Source of the DNA: Fulvia fulva
Taxonomy: Eukaryota > Ascomycota > Dothideomycetes > Mycosphaerellales > Mycosphaerellaceae
Direction of reading: 5' to 3'
DNA length: 64,000 bases
NCBI RefSeq assembly: GCF_020509005.1
Contig: NC_063021.1
Coordinates: 310,001-374,000 of the forward strand
Position numbers and translations under genes: made by a program. This document shows positions 57,283 to 64,000 of this stretch, piece by piece (the stretch's first letter is position 1; each line of letters begins with the position of its first letter). The notes under the pieces were generated by a model that was not told the origin of the DNA, did not search any database, and worked only from the letters and a program-made list of their open reading frames with translations.

Positions 57283-57738
57283 GGTTGATTCTAACAGCCC
57301 TCGTGTTGTGCTGGGCCGTAGTAGAGCATCAGCCTGCGGCCGACATTAGTAGTAAGTCAGGCCAGAGAACAAAGCCAACCTACTAAGTTCCCAAGTCCGG
57401 ATCGAGTATGCTCTCTTTGTCGAGTCGTCCGAACACCACTCATTGTGTTCTTCTCGGTTTCATTCCTGGCATTGAGCATGCGAGGGCAGGTGACAGATTT
57501 GATTGCCGTCGAGCGCTTCGACTTATTATCAAATTAAAGGCCTTTGCTTGAACACGCGGGCGTACTGCTAAGTAGCAAGGTCCTGTCGATGTAGTCGAGC
57601 TTGCAGCGCGTCGCCGTGTGTCTGATTCATAGCCATGCGCCCTTTGAACAGCGATCAGATGTTAAGTCGATACCCAAGCCGGCAAGATACTGTGTCATCA
57701 GCCCTTGGTGTAAAGCAGGAGTTCGCTCCCATGCCCAA
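57283..57738. other. Spacer after the kinase-like cluster
   Basis: No gene is visible. It should hold the gene 5 promoter and the 3' untranslated region of the small secreted protein. Confidence 0.4.
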
Positions 57739-58254
57739 TCACATGAAAAACACCAACACAGCACTGCACACCAGGAAACAGGCCAACGCCCTCAACAGCC
57801 CCATGCCCACCCTTGCCGCCGCGCCGATATACCCATCTCCACTTCCCTTCGGTCCAATGTACCCATCCGCATTCCTAATACTGCTACTCTGTGCATCCCC
57901 ACCATAGACCGTGCTCGTGTACACCTCACTCCCCATCGTATCCGTGCCATAGACGATGCAAGCTCCAGTGTAGCCATCGCACGCGGAGGCGACTCCAGAC
58001 TCTGCCGGCGCATAAGTGAACTTCGTAGTCGTCGTCGGTGGAGGACTGTTCCCAGCATAAACGGTGGTTGTACAAGGCACCGCACCAGGCGCTCCATACA
58101 CTACACAAGCGCCAACGAAATCAGCGCAAGGACCTCCTATTGCCACGGACGCGGTCTCGGTCGTTGTGAGGATCGCGGTGGAGGTCTGGCATATGGCTGT
58201 CGATGCGAAGAGGAGGTTAAGGGCGAGGTTGAAGAGCGGTGACGGGCGTAGCAT
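57739..58254 (-). CDS. Small secreted, probably GPI-anchored protein with internal duplication
   Basis: This is a 171-residue protein from the ATG at 58,254, the only ATG that gives a signal peptide (MLRPSPLFNLALNLLFASTAICQTS). A Thr/Ser-rich start is followed by two related cysteine modules: CADFVGACVVYG...CTTTVYAG and CDGYTGACIVYG...YTSTVYGG. The C-terminus is a hydrophobic segment (LLRALACFLVCSAVLVFFM) after a Gly/Ser-rich stretch, as in GPI-anchored fungal surface proteins. It is therefore predicted at the plasma membrane or cell wall. I do not recognise a named family. The second module seems to lack one cysteine of the first. Confidence 0.7.
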   Translation of the reverse strand: MLRPSPLFNLALNLLFASTAICQTSTAILTTTETASVAIGGPCADFVGACVVYGAPGAVPCTTTVYAGNSPPPTTTTKFTYAPAESGVASACDGYTGACIVYGTDTMGSEVYTSTVYGGDAQSSSIRNADGYIGPKGSGDGYIGAAARVGMGLLRALACFLVCSAVLVFFM

Positions 58255-58302
58255 GGTCGCCGTCGTTCTGCTTCGGGTCACTATCGCAATGGCTCCGGGC
58301 AC

Positions 58303-59187
58303 AAGAAGAGAAAGTGGAAGAAATGTCAGTCAATCGTGAACACAGCACAGCACAACCCTCTGCCGCTCTCAGCGTTCTTCACTGAAGACCAAATCGCGGC
58401 GGACATACACAGCTTGCTTGCCTGATGCCATCACCGCAGCACAAGCGAGGCGTCCACGTACACCCACCTCGTCCTACGTCAGAGCGGCTGCTCATCGATT
58501 GGACATGGAGACGAGTTGCGAGTGCATCCATCTGCAAGTGTTGTTGGATCTTGGTCGGTAGCGCGTCGCTTCCAGGTTCTGGCAGACGTTTATGGCAAAG
58601 TGCATCCTGCAGTACGCCGTAAAGCGCAACCTCACTCGCCGACCACTTCAGTCTGCTGGAGCTGACAGCATTGTACGTCAACGAAGGCGGTTCCTGCATG
58701 GCATTCAGCAGATGAGACTCTCTCGCTGAGATGGTCGATACCTTAGCTGTTTCTTGGCATCCCTTCAAGACCGCAGGCGATCGAGGTGGAACTAAGCGAG
58801 CGTGTCGAGTCACGGAAGTTAGCGGACTAATGTGTTTGCACTTTCCATGGTGGTTGGCAAGTAATATGGAAGGCGTTGACAGCTGTCATTCTGCGGTGGC
58901 GGCTGAAGAAACGAGCAAGAGCATCGTGACCCAGTCGAAGAAGATCAAGAGACGGGAAGCAGAGAATGAAGCAACGCTTGAGTAGCCCCAGGATAGATCA
59001 AGCCTGTTCTCGGGGCGATCAATCGCCACACATAGATGACATGTCAGGAGGCATAGGTCGCTCTTTATGCATGTCAGTCAAAATTCTACTATGGAATGTG
59101 CTACGGGACAAAACGAAAGTTGTGCAAGTCAGACGTGCATCGAGCAGAGACACAAGCTTGAAGCGACGGCAACTTCGATTGAGACCT
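58303..59187. other. Spacer without recognisable gene
   Basis: Several short overlapping frames occur on both strands, none with a domain, signal peptide or splice structure that I can support. Confidence 0.4.
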
Positions 59188-60158
59188 TCAGCTACACTCA
59201 CCATCGATCCCTGGTCTGTCTATCGCAAGCCCTCCGTCGCCGGATGGCGGCATATTCGGCGCGCATTCATGTGAAAGGCCTTGGCGAAAATCTTGTATCG
59301 TTTTCACCTTTCGTTTCATCTTCGACCTCTCGCCTATTTCCCAATCGCACCGTGGCCTCCAAAAGGCTGACTGACTGACAACATGCCGAGCTGGCTTGAC
59401 GATCTTATCGAGATCCTCCAAGCTCAGTCCAGCGAAACCCTCACGCCCTCCAAGCTTAACAGCAACCTCCCGCATGCCCGCAACAGTAGCATCGACATCC
59501 TCCTTCGCAAAGCGTCCATTGAACCCAAGTGGGAAGCGAGCAGTGTTATCAGGGTGGTACTCGCCCGTCTTCACCTCGATGCCGAGCACCTTACCGACGA
59601 CGCGAAGCTCAAGGCTCGCAACGATCTCGTCGGCCTTGGTGATGTTGCGATGCACAAAGCCCCACTCGGTCGACATGATGTTGATAGTCACTTGCTTAAA
59701 GATTGCCTGCTTGCCTATAGCAAGGATCAACTTCCTCTTCTTCAGCTTGAACCAGGTCAGACCGCATTGACGGATGGATGAGTTCCAGGTGTTGGTGAGG
59801 CGGAGTTGTTTGCGCTGGAGGAATCTGTCGACGAGGTTCGAGTCGATGTTGAGATGGTACTGCGTCTTGTCGAAGATGACTGGTAGCAGATAATTGCGAG
59901 CTTCTTGGTTAAGATAGGCGAGTGTCGGCATGGTGAAGAATCTGAGATTGACGCTGCCCACGCCGTAGTGGTCGACTAGGGCGATATCGTAGGCGTTGAG
60001 CCGCAGCTCAGCTGGTAGGTCAGGCCAGTGGTAGAATCGTTGCTGCTTTTGCATTAGTATCCTACTCGCAGAGAAGATGCACACGACAGTTTGGGACCCA
60101 CCTTAATCATAGTCATTCCTCCAGGTCCCATCTTGTACGGAGACTCGAGGCCGTACAT
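59188..60158 (-). CDS. 2EXR/F-box-like fungal protein
   Basis: Model: exon 1 60,158-60,102 (MYGLESPYKMGPGG...), intron of 59 bp (60,043-60,101), exon 2 60,042-59,188; 303 residues. The intron has GTGGGT, a good branch site (TACTAAT) and a CAG end, and joins exon 1 in frame to QRFYHWPDLPAELRLNAYDIALVD. The motif LPAELR.NAYDIAL is the F-box-like 2EXR core common in fungal proteins that probably act as substrate adaptors. The rest (FDKTQYHLNIDSNLV and so on) is a typical uncharacterised C-terminal part. A simpler alternative starts at 60,054 without the intron. Upstream of exon 1 an in-frame TAG separates it from another short coding-like stretch (60,162-60,266), so the true N-terminus is uncertain. 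Confidence 0.6.
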
Positions 60159-60161
60159 AGC

Positions 60162-60266
60162 CTAGGTCTGCTTGTAGTCGGAGTGATCCAGCATCGGCTC
60201 TGCGGAGCTGTTCTGGGCGACGGCAGCGGTTTTGGTGGCAGCAAGCACGCTGGATGGTGCCATCTT
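60162..60266 (-). other. Short coding-like stretch upstream of the 2EXR gene
   Basis: It reads MAPSSVLAATKTAAVAQNSS..., in the same frame as exon 1 of the 2EXR gene and separated from it by one TAG codon. It may be an upstream frame, or the original N-terminus of that gene interrupted by a nonsense mutation. I cannot decide which from one sequence. Confidence 0.3.
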
Positions 60267-60419
60267 GTCTCGATCGAGTCTGCTTCTTCGAGGTGTTATT
60301 GGGAAAGGGCGTGTGGCGAGGAAGAAGCCTTCAACACAGAACGAGTCGTGATAAAGAATAAGGAGAAGAAGAAGAAGATGCAAAGAAGCAATTAATATTT
60401 TTGTTCTCCATCTCAAGGC

Positions 60420-61431
60420 GCTCGGGCCGGGACGCTAACGAGAAAATCAGCTCATGCTTCCAACTTCATTCACTTGCATTCGTACGTACGTAAGTATGTG
60501 GACGACTCGAGGCCATCAAAGCGAAGACCGAACATTAGTAAGTCGGATATATGTGAGTACTGCAACAAAAATTAAGGTATACAGAAACGTAACACGATTA
60601 TCATGTGCGCGATGAACAATGCTGTCTCGTCATGCTCCGCAGCGGCCGTCAACAGAGACTCGGCAGTAAGCATGATGTATAAAATCCGCTGTGTATTACC
60701 AATGAGCCCAAGGCGCGTGGGAATGATATACCACCCCGTCATGTTTGCTAGCGCTATACCATTTGTCTTGCCCCGGTGCTGTGCAGGCTTCATTGTCTCC
60801 ATAGCCTACGGTTCCGCATAGGCCGTCTTGTTGACCCGTTCTTGCACCCCTTACTAGCTCACCGCAGGAATGCCTTGTCGGTGACTTCTACCCCGATGGG
60901 GCTCATTCGTAGTGCTTCTCCCGAAGCTGGAGCAAAAGCTGACAATCAGATCATACCTATCATGTTGTACGCTCTCTGACGTACGAGCGGAGGACGATGA
61001 GTTCCATCCGGAACTAAAGGCGATCATGTAAGTACTGGGAAGCTCAAAGCCGAGTCAAGCGAGCGAGAAAAGCAACAACGTTCACACCTGCAGCCCGAGG
61101 AGGCCAGTCGTTAATCTACGGCCGAGGAGCGTGTCGATGTTAGGTATGCAGTAGTAAGAAGTGGCCCGTACGAACAGGCGCTTGTGTACATGCTCTCAAG
61201 TGGGATGGACGACTGCTTCTTGAGATATTCTCTGCCCTCGATGCTACACCACCTTGTCTTATGCAATAATATCTGTATCAAATCGTCGTCACTATTCAGC
61301 AGTGCAACCAATCTGTGCGCGAGATGTTGTGGTCCTCCTTTGCGATTTCGCGGAGAGAGCAGTGCCGCACAGTGGCTAGGTTGACCTCCCGCCCGATGTT
61401 GACGTACGTGACCACCCCAGCGCCCGCCATG
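60420..61431. other. Spacer without recognisable gene
   Basis: Only short frames are present on both strands, none with recognisable features. There is no RIP signature. Confidence 0.4.
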
Positions 61432-61872
61432 TCAGTGTTCCTGCTTGACAAATTCGAGTGCCTTGTTTCTCAAGTCTGATGTGAGATAAGAACACGGATC
61501 ATTGCCGCTGTCGCCGCCGAGAATCTCAATACCCTCCTCGTCTTGGTCGACGACATAGACAGGCAGATCTTTTGCTGCCATTGGCTCAGCGGAGATGACT
61601 TGCCGGATGGGAAGCGATGTGCTGATCATGGTGTTGAACGCTCGATTGACTCGACAATAGCGCATGGTTGGAGTGGTGGGAGTAAGCTGATAGCCATCTC
61701 TGCCAGCTCGACTAGCCATGATCGCTGGCCGACGGCGTGCTACAGCGATACAGATGAACCGACAGATGGCGCGGTCTCCTACGCGGGAGTTGCATCGAGC
61801 TCGATGCATCACGCTAAGCGTCTTCATTAGCGAGCTGCATGCAATCGTGGGGCCGGTGTGGGCTGAAATCAT
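61432..61872 (-). CDS. Hypothetical small protein, doubtful
   Basis: This is a 146-codon frame from the ATG at 61,872. The first part is Arg/Cys-rich and does not look like a conserved protein. From an internal Met (MASRAGRDGYQLTP) on, composition is more protein-like and ends DLPVYVVDQDEEGIEILGGDS...KALEFVKQEH. I recognise no family. The start lies 70 bp from the divergent gene at 61,942. Confidence 0.25.
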   Translation of the reverse strand: MISAHTGPTIACSSLMKTLSVMHRARCNSRVGDRAICRFICIAVARRRPAIMASRAGRDGYQLTPTTPTMRYCRVNRAFNTMISTSLPIRQVISAEPMAAKDLPVYVVDQDEEGIEILGGDSGNDPCSYLTSDLRNKALEFVKQEH

Positions 61873-61941
61873 CCGACCTGAAAGTACCGTCTCGTCTGGT
61901 TTTGAACCACAGATTGAACAACTTCACTGGTATTTATCAGT

Positions 61942-63118
61942 ATGGCTGAGCTAATTTTCCTGCCAGGTGTGATTTTCTTCTATCCATTCCTGAAGTTGGG
62001 TGGCAGCAGAATTCAATTCGATGAAAGCACAAAGCCGGGAGTGGGCATTCCGGTTGCCGACGTATTCTATGAGCGAAGTTGGCGACAAGTGCTGTTGACC
62101 ACTACCTTGTTGGAGCTTGGCTCGGTACCTTCTCAGGTATTGTTGTGGCAATTTCAATTCTTGCTCTGGACCTACAAGGTCTTCCAGCCGGGTCTACACG
62201 CAGAGATCAGCGACGTACTGGAAGGGCTCGGGAGAGCTATGGTGCGGTATTCAAAGGACCGCTTGAAGTTCAACCCGGACCGGGATGGCACCAAAGCACG
62301 GAGCCTGCGGTTATTGTGGGAGCTTCTGCTGCATTTCAGCCCGCGGGATGCATTCGAAAAGCTCTACATTGAAGCCTGGACCAGCAGATCGCGCCGACTT
62401 GGTCTCGCCTCACAGGTCTATCTCATCTTCGAGGAGCAGACCATACGTGTGCCAATACTGATCAATGGTGGTGCAGCCGGCGGCAACGATCAGCAGACAG
62501 TCGCCAGATTGCATATGTGGTATTCGTGGCTAGAGACCAAGAGAGGGCTGCAGGAAATAGTGCTGCCGAAGCGGCTAGTTCGCATCGATCTTGTGAGGGT
62601 GAATCGCACACCATACTAAGCCTGAGTCTACCAAGGGGCACTAACAGCCAGGCAGATTTCTGGTGTCGACACCGGCGCTGCTATAGTTGGCCAACGCGTG
62701 AGGACTCTGGGTCTTGGCAGGCGTGGAAAGAATCGTGCGGCGTTACTGGACCATGCCGATGAGATCGATCCGCAACAGCATGAAGTGACCCAGGCCATAA
62801 CCGAAGACCCAATGGCGATTGGTGTTGAGTTCGTCCGCCAGTGGGACGGCTATGCGATTTCTATGGTTGTGATGATGCCTCTACTGATATCGTTGATCTT
62901 TGCGGTCGTATGGATCGCGGTTTCTGCAGCCAGGTACGAGGTGGATGCACAGGTGGCAGTCCAAACCGCATTCACCGTGGCTTCTTTCATTGTCACCGCC
63001 GGTAGATTCGCCGAGAAGTCATGATGGTAGTCTATGCTAACAATCGACAGGTGCACTCATTATTGCACTCGTTGCATTTCTGGACGGCCAGGAGAGCGCC
63101 AGGAGAAGTAGCCGATGA
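61942..63118 (+). CDS. Uncharacterised fungal membrane protein
   Basis: Model: exons 61,942-62,592, 62,656-63,001 and 63,051-63,118 (introns of 63 and 49 bp with GTGAGG...CAG and GTAGAT...CAG), 354 residues. The N-terminus (MAELIFLPGVIFFYPFLKLGG) is hydrophobic. The middle is soluble, with WRQVLLTTTLLELGS and a Trp/Arg-rich part. Two transmembrane spans lie near the C-terminus: about 285-307 (ISMVVMMPLLISLIFAVVWI) and about 319-342, the second being split by the last intron (FTVASFIVTAG/ALIIALVAFL). The splice that completes a hydrophobic span supports the model. I do not recognise a function. Confidence 0.7.
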
Positions 63119-63744
63119 GATTCAGATTTGCTTGCCCAAGCCCCAAACCTTGTGACTAGGTAGAACAACGACTGGTGGCAAAGCATGGTGCCGGCGTAGG
63201 TGTCGACCACGTTTCAGAAGAGCTGCTGACGACTCGAGGATGTCATTAGGGTGTAATTGAGTCGAAGTGGCAGGATTCACACTACATGTAGCTTTCGGCA
63301 AAGTGGAAGTTCTGCAAGGATGTCGTGGTTTTGCGTCACACGATTGGCTCGTGAGCACGTCGGCAATTTCGCGCCAGCTCGAATGCGCAGCAACTCCTGT
63401 CCACAGCGACGGCAGCGACGACCACCCTCGTCCACGGCCACCACCGCGCGCCTGCCATTGCGTGCAGCACCACCGCCATCATGGACGAGGCGCGATCGCC
63501 CACGCCGAACCATGAGAACCGCCAGAGGCTGCCGAATCTCTTCGAGGTGCTGTCGCGCCGTACACTCGCTCCAGTACGACCACCAGACACCCAAGCACGA
63601 CTGCGGACTCGAGTGTGAACTGACGGAAACAGGTCGATCTTTTCTCCTTCTACATTTACATGCGCGATGTCCAACGCAGCGTCGATTACCTTGACTTCTG
63701 GTACGTATGATATGATCTTGGTGGACGGAGGCGCGAGCGGCGGC
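63119..63744. other. Spacer without recognisable gene
   Basis: Overlapping Arg/Ala-rich frames on both strands look like composition artefacts of GC-rich sequence. No start, splice or domain evidence supports a gene. Confidence 0.35.
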
Positions 63745-63839
63745 AGGCAGGGCAAATGGCGACGGGCAGAGCAAATGGCAGCGAGCAGAGCAAATGGCAG
63801 GCGCGAAAGCAGATGGCAGCGAGCAGAGCAAATGGCAGC
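63745..63839 (+). repeat. Five-copy 19-bp tandem repeat
   Basis: There are five units of 19 bp with consensus GAGCAGAGCAAATGGCAGC at 63,745, 63,764, 63,783, 63,802 and 63,821. The first and fourth units are the most diverged. As 19 is not a multiple of three, translations of the array change frame from unit to unit, so the array is unlikely to be coding. Confidence 0.85.
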
Positions 63840-64000
63840 GGGAAATAGTGACCAGCAGGACGCATGAGCGACATCGATGGCAGCTTACATCTTATCACAG
63901 GCTCGATGTCTCCCAACACATGTCGCTATGCCGACACTACGTCCGCGAATTACGCCGATCAGTCCTCATATCCACACCCGAACTCGACAAATCCGGCTCG

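Noticed and set aside
63277..63831. 184-codon minus-strand frame and overlapping Arg/Ala-rich frames
   Set aside because: They cross the 19-bp tandem repeat, have biased composition and lack conserved motifs.

Overview
This is nuclear DNA of a filamentous ascomycete, most likely a Dothideomycete (my inference). The evidence is short introns of 46-67 bp with GT...AG borders, LTR retrotransposons carrying the signature of repeat-induced point mutation (RIP; CpA/TpG turned into TpA), and typical fungal genes: a HAS1-type helicase, a Uls1-type SNF2 ATPase and a 2EXR/F-box-like protein. The window splits near 38,490 into a transposon compartment on the left and a gene compartment on the right. 

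Left compartment (1-38,490): nested LTR retrotransposons. A complete, apparently intact Ty3/gypsy chromovirus (28,789-34,925, 5-bp target-site duplication ctaat) has a heavily RIP-mutated relative at 1,014-7,304 (duplication ggaca). Their internal regions have exactly the same length. Three Ty1/copia families are present. Family A has a full-length copy at 21,564-27,177 (duplication gatgt), a RIP-mutated 3' half around 631-9,161 and a solo LTR at 36,001-36,236 (duplication ctgtc). Family B has a full minus-strand copy at 14,054-21,085 plus an inverted partial copy at 11,842-14,053. Family C is an old minus-strand element spread over 21,086-37,629, interrupted by copia A, the gypsy element and the solo LTR; a second C copy runs off the left edge. 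The nesting gives a relative insertion order. Copia A, B and C all carry a primer-binding site matching the anticodon arm of initiator tRNA-Met. 

Right compartment (38,490-64,000): no RIP is visible. Going right there are HAS1 (minus), a Uls1/Rrp-type SNF2-RING ATPase (minus), and then a cluster of five paralogous kinase-like genes over 46.7-57.3 kb (two plus, three minus, tail to tail). Each has an N-terminal region I do not recognise followed by a divergent Ser/Thr kinase domain. Copies 1 and 3 look intact; copy 2 lacks most of the N-terminal region, copy 4 has a frame disruption, copy 5 an in-frame stop. Intron positions are shared, but subsets have been lost in copies 3 and 5. This cluster is the most unusual part of the window. 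After it come a small secreted, probably GPI-anchored protein with an internal duplication, a 2EXR/F-box-like protein, and a two-span membrane protein of unknown role. The last kilobase holds only a 19-bp tandem repeat. 

No RNA gene, CRISPR array or prokaryotic operon is supported. Gene models were spliced by eye from reading frame, GT/AG borders and paralogue comparison.
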